Shown here piece after piece: positions 1 to 11,327 of a stretch of DNA of 64,000 bases (positions are counted from its first letter, which is position 1; the number at the start of each line of letters is the position of its first letter). The stretch is from Nannochloropsis salina CCMP1776 (taxonomy: Eukaryota > Sar > Eustigmatophyceae > Eustigmatales > Monodopsidaceae): the NCBI GenBank assembly GCA_004565275.1, contig SDOX01000018.1, positions 380,072 to 444,071 on the forward strand, written 5' to 3'. The notes under the pieces were generated by a model, which saw nothing but the letters and a program-made list of their open reading frames with translations, did not search any database and was not told the origin of the DNA. The position numbers and the translations under genes are program-made.

Positions 1-190
1 CCTCTGTACGTGTCAGACGCGCTCACCGCGGCTTTTCCCTGGATCCATGACTTTGACTTCTTCCCCTTCTTGATCCTATCCACCTTCGTGTGAAGGGTGG
101 ATTTTCATCGTGTCGCTTCCGTGTGTTCCACAATTCATCCCTCCTCCTCTCCTTAACAGAGCGGCCTGACTCCCTCTCCTTCTCAGCGCC

Positions 191-3100
191 ATGAAGGAGC
201 CAGTGCGGGGAGAAATTGCCCCAAAAAAGATAAGCCACATCCAATTTGGGTTGCTATCTGCGAATCAAATGGAGCGCATCTCGGAATTTCAGGTGTACCG
301 CTCAGACCTCTTTACCATGCCACACCGCGCGCCCGCCCCCAACAGCCCCCTCGACCCCCGTCTCGGCGTTTCGGACAAGACCTCTTCGTGCGCCACCTGC
401 AAGCGCAAGTTGACCGATTGCGCGGGCCATTTTGGTCACGTTAAGTTAGCCCTGCCCGTCTTCCACATAGGTTTCTTCAAGCACTGCCAGACGCTGCTCG
501 CCTGCATATGCAAGACCTGCGGGCGCGTCCTCATACCCGAGGCGGAGCGCCGCTCTTTCTTGCGACAAATGCGGTCGCCCAGCGCGGATGCCCTCCGTAA
601 AGCCGGCATCTTTAAAAGGGTGGTAGAAAAGTGCAAGAAGGCCTCGTACTGCTTCGAGTGCAAGGCAGTGAACGGGAAGATCAAGAAGATCGCGGGCGCC
701 GCCACCCTCAAGCTCGTGCACGAGAGGTACAGTGGGCGGAACGGAGGGGTGGAGCACCAGGCGCTGGCTCGGGCCATGAAGACGGCCCTCGCTCACAACC
801 GGGAGATCGCGAACCACCTGGACAAGGCCCAGGAGGACATGAGCCCCCTCCGCGTGTACCAGCTCTTCCAGAAGATCACGGACGAGGACGCGGTCGTCCT
901 CTGGCTCGACCCCAAGCACGGCCGGCCGGAGGACCTGCTGCTCCACAACCTTCTAGTGCCCCCCGTGCCCATCCGGCCTTCAGTGGCTATGGAGGTGGGG
1001 GGCGGCTCCAACGAGGACGACTTGACCACGCAGCTGGTGGAGATCCTGCAGATCAACCACTCGGTGCGCATGCTCCTGGCGGGGGGGGGGCAGCAGCAGT
1101 CCATCATGGAGCAGTGGGGCTTCGAGCAGGCCCAGGTCTCGCGTTTCATTAACGGTGAGCTCCCGGGGAGCCAGCAGCACTACGGGGAGAAGAAGATCCG
1201 AGGCCTGTGCCAGCGCCTCAAGGGGAAGAGCGGGCGCTTTCGGGGCAACCTCTCGGGGAAACGCGTCGACTTCTCCGGCCGCACCGTCATCTCCCCGGAC
1301 CCGAACCTGGCCATTGACCAGGTGGGAGTGCCCCTGCAGGTGGCCAAGATCATGACCTACCCCGAGCGCGTCTCGGCCTCGAACCGGGAGCGTCTGAAGC
1401 GCCTTGTCCTGAACGGCCCTTCCCACCACCCCGGCGCCAACATCATCCGGCCTTCGGGCGACAATGCCTTCACCAAGAGCCTCAGCTACGCGGACGAGCG
1501 GCAGCGGCGGAAGATGGCGGAGGATCTGAAGCTGGGGGACGTGGTGGAGCGGCACATGGTGGATGAGGACGTCGTTCTCTTCAACCGACAGCCCTCCCTG
1601 CACAAGCTCTCCATCATGGCCCACCGGGTCAAGGTCATGCCCTGGAGGACCTTCCGCTTCAACGAGTGCGTGTGCGCGCCCTACAACGCCGACTTCGACG
1701 GCGACGAGATGAACATGCACCTGCCCCAGACGGAGGAGGCGCGGGCGGAGGCGGCCACCCTGATGGGCGTGACCTCGAACCTGGTCACTCCGAGGAATGG
1801 AGAGCCCATGGTGGCGGCCACGCAGGATTTCATCACAGGCGCCTATCTGCTCACCCAAAAGGACGTCTTCCTCACGCGCGAGGCCTTCTGTCGCCTCGCC
1901 GCGTACCTAGGAGACGCAGCCGAGCACATTGACCTTCCCCCCCCCTCCATCGTCCGGCCCCACCAGCTCTGGACGGGCAAGCAAGTCTTCAGCCTCCTAA
2001 TCAAGGCCTCGCACCGCGTGGATTGCGATGTGAACCTGGAAATGGAGGAGCGGAACTACTCCAAGGCGGATGCCATGGCCTACCTCTGCCCTCAGGACGG
2101 CTACGTGTGCATCCGGCGCAGCGAGCTTGTCTCGGGCAACCTGTGCAAGAAGACCCTGGGTGGACAGAAGGGGGGCCTCTACTACGTGCTGCTCAGGGAC
2201 CAGGGGACCGAGCACGCGGCTAGGTGCATGAACCGGCTTGCCAAGCTCTGCGGGCGCCTGATCGGGGGGCATCGGGGGTTTTCCATCGGCATTGACGACG
2301 TGATGCCCTCCCCCGTGCTCTTGGACCTGAAGCGAGTCTTGCTCGAGGCGGGCTTTAGCAAGTGCGACGAACAGATCCGGCTCTATGAGACGGGGAAGCT
2401 TCCTTTGAAACCGGGCTGCAATTCGTTGCAATCCTTGGAGTCGGAGCTGAACTCGGTCCTGGGAGGGATCCGACGCAAGTGCGGGGAGGAGGCTTTGAAG
2501 AAGCTCCCCTGGCACAACGCGCCGCGGATCATGACCGAGTGCGGGTCCAAGGGCTCCGACATCAACATCTCCCAGATGATGGCCATCCTTGGCCAGCAGT
2601 CCGTGGGGGGCAAGCGCATCGAGAACGGCTTTGTCAACCGAACTCTGCCCCATTTCCGCCCCGAATCCCTCTTCCCCGCCGCCCGAGGCTTTGTGCCCAA
2701 TTCCTTCTTCTCGGGGCTCACGGCCACCGAGTTCTTCTTCCACACCATGGGCGGGAGAGAGGGGCTGGTGGACACGGCGGTGAAGACGGCGGAGACTGGG
2801 TACATGGCCCGCCGGCTCATGAAGGCCCTGGAGGACCTCTCCCTCCAGTACGATGACACGGTACGGAACTCGGAGAAGACGGTCATCCAGTTCGTCTATG
2901 GGGACGACGGCCTCGATCCGGCCAAGATGGAAGACCAGAGTGCCCTTTTGGCCTTTGGCGCGGGAGATCATTCGCTGGGCGAGCACGGGGAGAAAGGGAA
3001 GGGGCCTCCCAGGTGGAAGAAAGCGCGCGCGAGCGCCGACCGGCCCGTGAACTTCCCTCGCCTCCTCCTCCAGACCCTGGCCACGCACAAAGCCCCGCAT

Positions 3101-4666
3101 GAGCGCCCGCTCTCTCCCCGACAGATCCGAGCCTTTGCCCAGGCCGCCGTGGAGTCCCCGCCCTTCCAACGCCTGCTGCCGCAGGGCGACAAATTCTTGG
3201 AGGAGATCGAGGGCTTCGCGGCCGACTTGGCCGAGGCCTTGGAATCCTTGCTGGTCTTTCTGGGCGCTCCCAAGGATGATAACCAAGAGGACGGTTACAG
3301 GGGTCTCTTGGACTTCGATGTGGACGCAGTGCGGGCCAAATTGACGGCCTTGACCGCGCTTGAGCGCCGGAACCGGGACGCGGTGGACGTCTCTGAGGAG
3401 CGACGAGGGATTGGGGCCCCGGCATTAGGCCAGGCCTGGCGGGAGACGGTGCAGGCGACGGTCTTCAATCTCGCCCGTATCACCGAGTCCCAGTTCCGGG
3501 TCATTTTGGAGGAGGCGCTGGGTCGTTATAACCGCGCGTGCGTCGAGCCTGGGGAGGCAGTGGGAGCCGTTGGGGCCCAAAGCATCTCGGAGCCGGCCAC
3601 GCAGATGACGCTGAAAACCTTTCACTTCGCGGGCGTGGCTTCCATGAACGTAACGCTGGGGGTACCGCGTCTGAAGGAGATCATCAATGCCTCCAAGGAG
3701 ATCTCCACGCCCATCATCACCGCCGCCCTTGTGCAGGACAGGTCTGAGACGGCCGCCCGCGTGGCCAAGGCGGCGGTCGAGCGCACCACCATCGGCCAGG
3801 TGGCCCGCCACATCAAGGAGGTGTATGCCCCCCACATGGTCTATGTGGAGATCCTGCTCGACCAGGAGGCTATCACCAAGCTCCACCTCCGCGTGGACGC
3901 GGCCTCCGTGCGCATGGCCATCCTGCGGGGCCCGCACCGAGCGAGCGTGCTCAAGGCGCTGAAGGAGCGGGACGTCCTCTACGACCCACGGCACCCGGAC
4001 CGTCTGCGTGTCCTCCCGCCGGAGCTGAAAGAGGGCCGGGCCGGCAATGCGGTCCCGTCGGAGCGGCGGATCTACTTCGTCATCCAGGCCTTGAAGGTCG
4101 CTCTCCCGGCGGTGATGGTGCGTGGCATCAGCACGGTGAACCGCGCGATCGTGAACAAGGTGGAGGGGGAGGAGGACCGGTACAACCTGTTGATCGAGGG
4201 CTACGGCCTGGCGGACGTGATGGGCACTCCCGGCGTCGACGGAAGACAGGCCAAGTCCAACCACATCATCGAGGTGGAGCGCGTGCTTGGGATCGAGGCG
4301 GCCCGCGCGGTGGTCGGGACGGAGATCGAGAACATCATGCAGGCATACGGCATTCGGATTGATACCCGGCACCGCATGCTCCTATCGGATGTGATGACCT
4401 TCAAGGGGGAAGTGCTGGGCATCACCCGCTTCGGCGTGGCCAAGATGCGAGAGTCCGTGCTGATGCTGGCCTCCTTCGAGAAGACAACAGACCATCTCTT
4501 CGACGCGGCTGTCCATGGTCGTACCGACGCCATCGTCGGAGTCTCCGAGTGCATCATTATGGGGATCCCCATTCCCCTGGGCACGGGCCTTTTCAAGCTC
4601 TTGCATGACGTGCCCAAGCCGGGAATTGCCGCGCGGAAGGGTTTACTGGACGAGCGGGTTGAGTGA
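191..4666 (+). CDS. RPC1: DNA-directed RNA polymerase III largest subunit
   Basis: Single uninterrupted frame of 1491 codons, close to the usual length of eukaryotic Pol III largest subunits (about 1390-1460). Seen: the N-terminal zinc ligands C67, C70, C77 and H80 followed by C107 and C110; the catalytic magnesium loop NADFDGDEMN with D501, D503 and D505; the bridge/trigger region beginning with EPATQMTLKTFHFAG at about residue 1134. It forms the catalytic core of Pol III in the nucleus, which makes tRNA, 5S rRNA and U6. Pol III rather than Pol I or II is chosen because there is no C-terminal heptapeptide domain and because the N-terminus and trigger region fit RPC1. The start is the first ATG of the frame and lies just before the conserved KISHIQFGLLS block. 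It converges on the HCP gene downstream. A run of G near 1080 encodes a short Gly stretch and leaves the frame intact. Confidence 0.96.
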   Translation: MKEPVRGEIAPKKISHIQFGLLSANQMERISEFQVYRSDLFTMPHRAPAPNSPLDPRLGVSDKTSSCATCKRKLTDCAGHFGHVKLALPVFHIGFFKHCQTLLACICKTCGRVLIPEAERRSFLRQMRSPSADALRKAGIFKRVVEKCKKASYCFECKAVNGKIKKIAGAATLKLVHERYSGRNGGVEHQALARAMKTALAHNREIANHLDKAQEDMSPLRVYQLFQKITDEDAVVLWLDPKHGRPEDLLLHNLLVPPVPIRPSVAMEVGGGSNEDDLTTQLVEILQINHSVRMLLAGGGQQQSIMEQWGFEQAQVSRFINGELPGSQQHYGEKKIRGLCQRLKGKSGRFRGNLSGKRVDFSGRTVISPDPNLAIDQVGVPLQVAKIMTYPERVSASNRERLKRLVLNGPSHHPGANIIRPSGDNAFTKSLSYADERQRRKMAEDLKLGDVVERHMVDEDVVLFNRQPSLHKLSIMAHRVKVMPWRTFRFNECVCAPYNADFDGDEMNMHLPQTEEARAEAATLMGVTSNLVTPRNGEPMVAATQDFITGAYLLTQKDVFLTREAFCRLAAYLGDAAEHIDLPPPSIVRPHQLWTGKQVFSLLIKASHRVDCDVNLEMEERNYSKADAMAYLCPQDGYVCIRRSELVSGNLCKKTLGGQKGGLYYVLLRDQGTEHAARCMNRLAKLCGRLIGGHRGFSIGIDDVMPSPVLLDLKRVLLEAGFSKCDEQIRLYETGKLPLKPGCNSLQSLESELNSVLGGIRRKCGEEALKKLPWHNAPRIMTECGSKGSDINISQMMAILGQQSVGGKRIENGFVNRTLPHFRPESLFPAARGFVPNSFFSGLTATEFFFHTMGGREGLVDTAVKTAETGYMARRLMKALEDLSLQYDDTVRNSEKTVIQFVYGDDGLDPAKMEDQSALLAFGAGDHSLGEHGEKGKGPPRWKKARASADRPVNFPRLLLQTLATHKAPHERPLSPRQIRAFAQAAVESPPFQRLLPQGDKFLEEIEGFAADLAEALESLLVFLGAPKDDNQEDGYRGLLDFDVDAVRAKLTALTALERRNRDAVDVSEERRGIGAPALGQAWRETVQATVFNLARITESQFRVILEEALGRYNRACVEPGEAVGAVGAQSISEPATQMTLKTFHFAGVASMNVTLGVPRLKEIINASKEISTPIITAALVQDRSETAARVAKAAVERTTIGQVARHIKEVYAPHMVYVEILLDQEAITKLHLRVDAASVRMAILRGPHRASVLKALKERDVLYDPRHPDRLRVLPPELKEGRAGNAVPSERRIYFVIQALKVALPAVMVRGISTVNRAIVNKVEGEEDRYNLLIEGYGLADVMGTPGVDGRQAKSNHIIEVERVLGIEAARAVVGTEIENIMQAYGIRIDTRHRMLLSDVMTFKGEVLGITRFGVAKMRESVLMLASFEKTTDHLFDAAVHGRTDAIVGVSECIIMGIPIPLGTGLFKLLHDVPKPGIAARKGLLDERVE

Positions 4667-5089
4667 GCCATATCGGATTGGCAAGTGGAAAGAGGGAAGA
4701 CGAGGTGATGGTACAGGAGGTATTCAAGAGAGAGGGCGCGCAGGACAATGTATTTATAGGGAAGAAGGGGGTCCATAGGATAGGGAGGCTGATAGTCTCA
4801 AGACCGTAGTGTACAGGATATGCCAAAAGCAATAAAGTACCACAACTTTTCCAGTCGAATCTTCGTGAGTCGTCCTTCATTCAATTTTATCATTACTCTA
4901 CGGTCAATTTAAATTTCGTGCTTAAGCCGACTGCATACGTCAAACCATGCTTGAAGCAAACTACTTACCTCCATTCTCGAGATGACTCCCTAGTCACAGC
5001 AAACGCACCTTCCCCCCTACCAATACCTCACATTCCGGTCATGTTTTTGTGGTCCCTTCATCCATTTTTCACTGAAACACATTCCAAGT
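4667..5089. other. Convergent 3' ends of RPC1 and HCP
   Basis: About 420 bases between the stop of RPC1 (+) and the stop of HCP (-). An AATAAA hexamer at 4831-4836 suits RPC1 polyadenylation. Nothing else is recognisable; presumably two 3' UTRs. Confidence 0.5.
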
Positions 5090-7974
5090 CTATCGAGGTG
5101 TGCGAGCAATCATCTCCTTCAAGTCTGCGTCGTGGTCTGCCAGGTTCACTTGCTTTACGCCATAGGTGTCCGCCAGGATCTGCAGGACATTTGGCGTCAG
5201 GAAAGCCGGTAGCTGAGGCCCTAACTTGATATTCTTCAAACCTAGAAAGAGCATTGTGAGGAAGACAGCCACGGCCTGCGGGAAGATCAGACGAGCAATA
5301 ATATGTAAGCAAATAATGGAACCTGGTGATGAAAATCTTCCTATATAAAAGCCACGACAGGTGAAACATACGGAAGGTACCCAAACCAACCAGGGTGGAG
5401 ACATCCGACCGCTACGATAATAGCATGGGTCAACCTACCTTCTGCTCGAACCAGGAAATGGCATACTGGAGAGGGAGATCGTTGACATCGCATTTGTAGA
5501 CTTCCGCAAGCGCAGTGGCGACCTTAATGGCTGAGTAAGCATCATTGCCTGTGGTGCATTCAAAAGTATTAAAAACGCGACAAATAGAAAGTAAGGTCAC
5601 AGTACTAAGGCACAGTCGTAACTTCAAAATGGTCTCACTCACATTGACCCATATCGAGCAGACGAGGAATGCCTCCAAGTGTAGGCTCGAAGGGAAGTTT
5701 GTTCCTGAGAGAAATCGTCGAGATAGAAGTGTTAGCGCTCTTCAAGAAGAAATTACCGGACATCTGCTTTCCCCTGTCTGCCTTAAGCATCCCCTCTTAC
5801 ATTCGATACTTTCCACAGCCCAGTGTGAGGATGACGGCGTCACGCGGCAGACCAGTGGCAATGTCACGGAAATATGTCCGGTTTGCCTCGGCCCCGTCAC
5901 AGCCTCCGATCAGGTAGAGTTGTTTGATATCTGTGCCGTGTTATGAGGACCACGAGTGTAAGATCTCACCCTCCGCTCCCTTCAACTCCTGCAGCAAAGT
6001 CTACCGGTCTTTGCGATGTCCTAAATCCACCCATGCCTGCTCCTCTCTGCCTCGCCTTGAGAGCCACGCACCTCCCGTGTTGATCGCGTTCACGATGTCC
6101 CCAGCCATGGAGAGGACCGCGTCGCGACCGTACCCTGTCGTGGTCACGTTCTTAGGCTTGTCCTCTGTAAATCCAGGCATGGCCAGCGCCTGTTCGATCA
6201 CTGCCGGAAATTGAGAGTCCCAGTCCTTGATGTGCTTGACCCCTCGCCATCCGACAACGCCCCTGTTCACGCGGAGAAGGAGATGTCAGACGAACTCTGC
6301 CGAGAGGGGAAGGCCGCATGGCTGGTGCTGACCTGGTATAAATGCGGTCCTTGTAGGCCTTTTGCGGCTCAATCAGACAGTTGGTCGTCACCACGACGGG
6401 GCCCTGGAAGGGAAAGAGAGCGCGAGGGCGGGGAAGACAGAAGGAGCAGCGATGTGCCATGAGGAATTTCCGCCTTTACTATTGCATCGCCCAACGCTCG
6501 TCCTGTGCAATGTCTCAAAGGGGTATACATAAGTATGTACGGATAGATTAGAAAGCGAGGCCTCAAGACCCACCGGAAAACGGGCAAACTCCACTTTCTG
6601 CGCCTGCCAGGCTCCCCCGTAGTTCCCCACCAGGTGGGGGTAGGCCTCTCGGATCTTGGGGTAACCGAAGGCGGGGAGGAGCTCGCCGTGGCTGTTGCGG
6701 TGGCATGAAGAAATGAAAAATAGAGAGACAAGAGAGAGATCGAGTGTCAAAATCTCCACAGCTTGCGCGGCCTCGTCCATCCCTCTTTCCTTCTCCCTCC
6801 AAATATTTCGACTACGTGTCCCTCCCCCTGAACGCACGTATAGACGTTGATGCCCCTGCCCGCCGTCCGCTTCAAAATTTCCTCCAAGTCCCGGAGGTCG
6901 TGACCCGAGACGGCGATGCACTTGCCTTTCACCGGCGTCGTGCGGACCTCCGTGGGGCGGGGGTGGCCGTACCTCCCTGTGGACCCGGCGTCCAGGAGTT
7001 CCATCACTTCCAGGTTGGTTTCTCCGCATCGAAGGGCCAGCTTCAGAAGACCCTCCGTACTCTGACTGGGGAGGTTGGCCAGGGCGGCCATGGCCTCATG
7101 GATGAAGGCGTAGACCGCCTCGCTCTCCTTGCCGAGGATCCGGGCATGGTCCGCGTAAGCCGCTGTGCCCTTAAGGCCGTAGAGGAGCAGCTCGCCCAGA
7201 GACCAGGCGTCGGGGTTCGGGGCCAGCTCTTTCCGGTGGTTTACCCCCACCATGTGCCCGATCGTCTCGAGTTTTCCGGCCTGGCCTTGCAAGGCGCTTA
7301 AGTCCATCTCGGCGGGCCCCGACAAGTGCGCACTCTCAATCTGCTTCCCCGCCACCGCCTTCTCATACAGAGACTTGGCACGGTCACGCGCCTCCTCAGC
7401 CTCCGCAAGAAATACCACGAAGCGATCAGCGTCGAAATTAACATTCGTGAGGGTGCTGTTACATGGTGAGGGAGTGCTGCAAGGTTACAGGCTGCCGTCA
7501 CTAACGTCCCCGCCGCCCCCAAATCTCTTACCTGAACAGGCTGTCCAGAAGGAAGCGATCTACGGATACGTCCGACAATCCACCGTGCACGCGGGCCAGA
7601 TGCGCGTACTGTGCAATTCCCATTGAGTAGTGCACGAGCAGGTCTTGAAGAGCGGCCGTCTCGGGGGTCTTTCCGCAAACCCCTTGAACCGAGCCTTCCG
7701 CGGGGCTGCAGGCCTTCCCGTGCTTGGTTTGTTCGCACTGGAAGCACATCATATCGTTGTTCCCAGCAGTGTTTTTTTCCAGTGTATCGATAGTGGATGC
7801 TCTCCGGGACAACACACGGGAACGAGGCGCACATTTGAAGACACTAGGCGTGGTGTGCAAGGAACGAACAAACCCCACAGAGGCGATGGTGACGCTTGGA
7901 CGCGAACTTGCGAGACATTGTTGCATCGATAAGAATGCAAGCGGCAGGAAGCGACGATTATGTGTCGTTAGCAT
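5090..7974 (-). CDS. HCP: Hybrid-cluster protein (hydroxylamine reductase/NO reductase family), organelle-targeted
   Basis: Nine exons on the minus strand: 7974-7532, 7455-6838, 6691-6574, 6403-6333, 6262-6072, 5930-5801, 5704-5643, 5548-5439 and 5275-5090. All joins are GT-AG and in frame, giving 642 residues. An N-terminal iron-sulfur motif has C77, C80, C89 and C100. Hybrid-cluster ligands can be assigned by family motif: His in GHDLRDLE, Glu in THGELLPA, Cys in [29 protein letters not shown] and GQCNDAYS, and the Glu/Lys pair in WFEQK. HCPs reduce NO or hydroxylamine and belong to anaerobic or nitrosative metabolism. The N-terminal 60 residues are Arg/Ser-rich without acids and look like a mitochondrial (or plastid) presequence. 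An in-frame ATG at 8040 would add 22 residues; 7974 is preferred because the targeting peptide starts there. Nine exons is unusual among its mostly single-exon neighbours. Confidence 0.93.
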
Positions 7975-8040
7975 GGTGGTGGTGCTTGTTTGACTTGAGG
8001 TCGCTGGGTGCTTTTCATTGAGAAGGAAGGGACATGTCAC

Positions 8041-8639
8041 GATCCGGCAGTGAGGACTGCAGATTCAGTAGGAATTATCACGCAACAATTGCTCACTTGC
8101 TCTAGAGTATGCGTGATTACTGTTGTCGACGGTTTCGGGGACATGTTTAACCGGCAAAAAAAGAAAAACATGCCACTCGTACGCTGAAGGAAGAGCGTGA
8201 ACCTGAACCAGAGGGAGATAAACGAAGAACACATGGCCCTTGGAAGATCAACTTGTGACGCCATGCGGTTGCTAGGCCAAGATCTCAAAATAACCTGCAT
8301 TTCCACCAGACTTATTACCATCGCATTGTCAAATCGGTTTTAATCAATCCATATCAAGGTTTATAATTGCTCAATCACCATCCTGGATCACTTTTTCCGG
8401 GTCTCAAAGGCTAATTTATAACCTCCTCCCTCCTCCAACGGCCCTCGCTGCTTGCCGCCCCATGAAATGCAGCCACTCGCCGTCTCCCCGCCCGGCCATG
8501 GAGGCCTACAAAGCCCCAGAGGCGACATTTCGTCGCATTTTTTGGACAGAACGGTGTCAATGGATTTTTTTCATATAGGACGATGTCAATAATTTGTTTC
8601 TAATTCCATCCGCAGACTGAGGACAGCGACCTGTGCAGC
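8041..8639. promoter_or_regulatory. Divergent intergenic region HCP/TRM5
   Basis: About 600 bases between two divergently transcribed genes, so both promoters and 5' UTRs should lie here. Composition is more AT-rich than the flanking genes. I see no clear TATA box or palindromic operator. Confidence 0.4.
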
Positions 8640-10390
8640 ATGAGCCCCGCTGGTACCATCCCTGCGAGGTCAGACACCTCTGATGCTGTATCCCATCCTG
8701 ATGCACATGAAGAGGTGTCGCTGGATCCTAGCGCTTTTAGGCGAACTTTACGTGTGGCAGCCTTGCGTCTTCCTGCGAAATATTGCAATTCCGCGGTCAA
8801 ACAATTACAACCACATCTGCTTCGACTCCGGCACGTGAAGGGGATCGTAAAGCCTGAAGATGGCGGCGATACACACCGCCTGTTGCTTCTCGCAACTGAA
8901 GTCAATGGGCAACACGAAGACACAGCTGTAGAGCTTACTGACCTTCCGGATGATGTCCAAATTTTTGTGCATGCAACAAATGTAAGTTTATGGTGTCGAC
9001 GGCTAAGACATATGTCACAGACACTTCAATGCTTCTTCCGCCCCTGATAATGTAAAGACGTCTCCCAGCACTCTCTCTGCTCGAAGGAAAAAATCGAGAG
9101 AAATTAGCAGGGTCTGTATGTGCAACGTACTTCTCCTACCGAGTGATACATTCCTTACCTTACATGCGTGCTCTGCGTCCACCTACCAGATTTTGATGTG
9201 TATACAATACCTTGCTTATTGACCAATCCTTACCACTTGCGACTCGGACGCAGGCACAAGAGGACCCGACGCCCGCCGCCGAGGCAGAGCCCCCTTGCTC
9301 GCGAGTCTCACTGACCACGCACCAGGTGCACCTCGACTACGCGTCTTTCTCGGCGGAAGAGGTGCTCAGGCAGGTGTTCGCCCCGCTTCGTCTCGAGGCC
9401 CCTACGTCCTTCGAAACCGTCGACCACGTGGCGCACCTCAACCTCCGCGACGCACACCTCCCTTACAAAAGGCTCATCGCCCAAGTCATTCTGGACAAGA
9501 ACGCGCCCCGCATCCGCACGGTGGTGAACAAGCTCGGGAGCATTCAGACCCAGTACAGGACGTTCCCCCTGGAGGTCCTCGCGGGCGAGAGCGATTTGAA
9601 CGTGTCCGTGCGAGAGGCGGGTGCCACTTTCCGGTTCAATTTCGCCGAGGTGTACTGGAACAGCCGGCTCTCCACCGAGCACGCGCGCTTGGTCAACGCC
9701 GTTGTCGCCCATTTCCACGCCAGCCGCCCGCGGGCCGCCCTTGCCTCCTGCGTCGTCTGGGACGTGTTCGCCGGCGTGGGCCCGTTCGCCATTCCCTTGG
9801 GCCTGAGGGGCTGCGTCGTGCACGCCAACGATCTCAACCCTCGCTCCCACCACTACCTCGTCGACAACATCGGTCGCAACAAGGTGGGCGCCTACGTGAC
9901 GCCCTACAACCGGGACGGGCGGGACTTTTTGAGGGAGCGAGCGCGGCTACACCAAGCCGTGGACCACATCATCATGAACCTCCCGGCCACCGCACTCGAG
10001 TTCTTGGACACGTTTGCCGCGAAGAGGGAGGAGCCCGCAGGCGAAGAGGAGGGAAGGTCCCGAGGGCTCTTCGATTACCTGGAAGCGCGACCCATCGTGC
10101 ACGCATACTGCTTCAGCAAAGCCGAGGATCCCACCGCGGAGGCCTTGGCGCGCGCCTCCACAATACTCGGGTGTGCGCTCGTGAATGGCAAAAACGGGGT
10201 AAGCGTGCATCGTGTCAGAGATGTGGCTCCCAAGAAAGAGATGCTTTGTCTCTCTTTCCCCCTGCCGCGGCACTGCGATTTAAACTTCAGTCGCAAGAGA
10301 GGGGTGGAAAGCGAGAGGGAAAAGGAAGGGCGCGAGGACACGGTGGACATGGTGCAGAAACGAAGCAAGGGTGTGGGGAAAGGGACGTGA
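8640..10390 (+). CDS. TRM5: tRNA (guanine37-N1)-methyltransferase
   Basis: Two exons, 8640-8981 and 9254-10390, joined in phase 0 across a 272-nt intron (donor GTAAGT, acceptor GCAG); 492 residues. The N-terminal exon carries the eukaryotic Trm5 block (LDPSAFRRTLRVAALRLPAK). The second exon has the SAM-binding motif DVFAGVGPF (from D284), the acidic NDLNP motif that holds the ribose, and the NLPATALEFLD active-site motif. The C-terminus VRDVAPKKEMLCLSF is also typical. The enzyme makes m1G37 (and in some lineages the wyosine precursor) beside the anticodon, preventing +1 frameshifting. It acts in nucleus or cytosol and often also in mitochondria; no obvious presequence is visible here. A basic tail of about 35 residues follows the catalytic domain. 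The ATG at 8640 is the first in the frame. Confidence 0.93.
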
Positions 10391-11327
10391 GTTTTATGGC
10401 GAAATGAGAATTTTGTAAATGCAAAAAGTTGAACGAATATGTAAGACGTTCATGCATTGGGCTGTATCGCTTCTCATTGCACCCGTTCGGTTTTTGTTAC
10501 TTTATTTCGGCAAAGCTTCTCATAACAAAAGACGAAATTGAGCACTACCTGGGAGACAGCAAGGCGTCATCTCACAAAGAAGCGTCGAACTTTTGGGGGG
10601 AAATGTTTGGTAGGTCGCAATTTGTCTTGCCAAGCCATAGCTGTTTCTAGTAGGACCTATTTCATCGGGGCATTCTTGAAGCTGCCACTTTTCTCCCGCT
10701 AGTCGTCCATAATGAGTTTACACCCCTGTCTAATTCAGGCACGCATGCACTGGAAGCAAATATAGGCAGGAAGTCGGCAATTTCGTTAACCTCCCCCTAT
10801 AACCATGACGGAAGCTAGCCATGAAAATGTCTTACCACGAGCCCCAACTTGCTTTCACGCTGGTGTCTTACACCAGGTATGCATTTTTCCCGCTAACCGC
10901 TATCCTTGCAAGATACCACTCTGGCTGCTTCATTTGTTCAGAGGTCGCGATTTCATTCCTTACATTCCCGTGCGACGTCCCTTTCTGTTGGTTGGAGCAG
11001 CGACAAACATCACTCACCGTTACTCCGACTCACACTGCGGACACAAAAATATCACTCAGCGTCACACGGACCAAAAAACCTTACATTGCGGGCACGACCA
11101 CGGCAACCCAAATGCCCACCACCACTGGCTTCCCATTTCCCCCTGTCTGATCGCGGGTCTCTGGGTGGGTGGACTTCGCGGTGCCTGAAAGGACGGGCGG
11201 CCCCAAAATTCATCATGTATGTAATTCGCGCTGTTTGTACAATGGACAGACTCTCCATCCTCCCTTTCCTTCGCGTTTTTATGCCCGCTTGTTGAACACC
11301 CCTACAGCAAACCTCAGGCCAAAAAGC
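10391..11327. other. Intergenic TRM5-VPS28
   Basis: About 940 bases holding the 3' UTR of TRM5 and the promoter/5' UTR of VPS28. Several short open frames exist (for example 10805-11188) but none shows a conserved motif or coherent composition, so I do not call a gene. Confidence 0.4.

Noticed and set aside
980-4372. Long antisense frames inside RPC1 (up to 429 codons on the minus strand)
   Set aside because: They are shadows produced by GC-rich third positions; no motif, and they mirror a well-conserved gene.
9295-10407. 370-codon second-frame open reading in TRM5
   Set aside because: Arg/Pro/Gly-rich shadow of the TRM5 exon in another frame; no domain.
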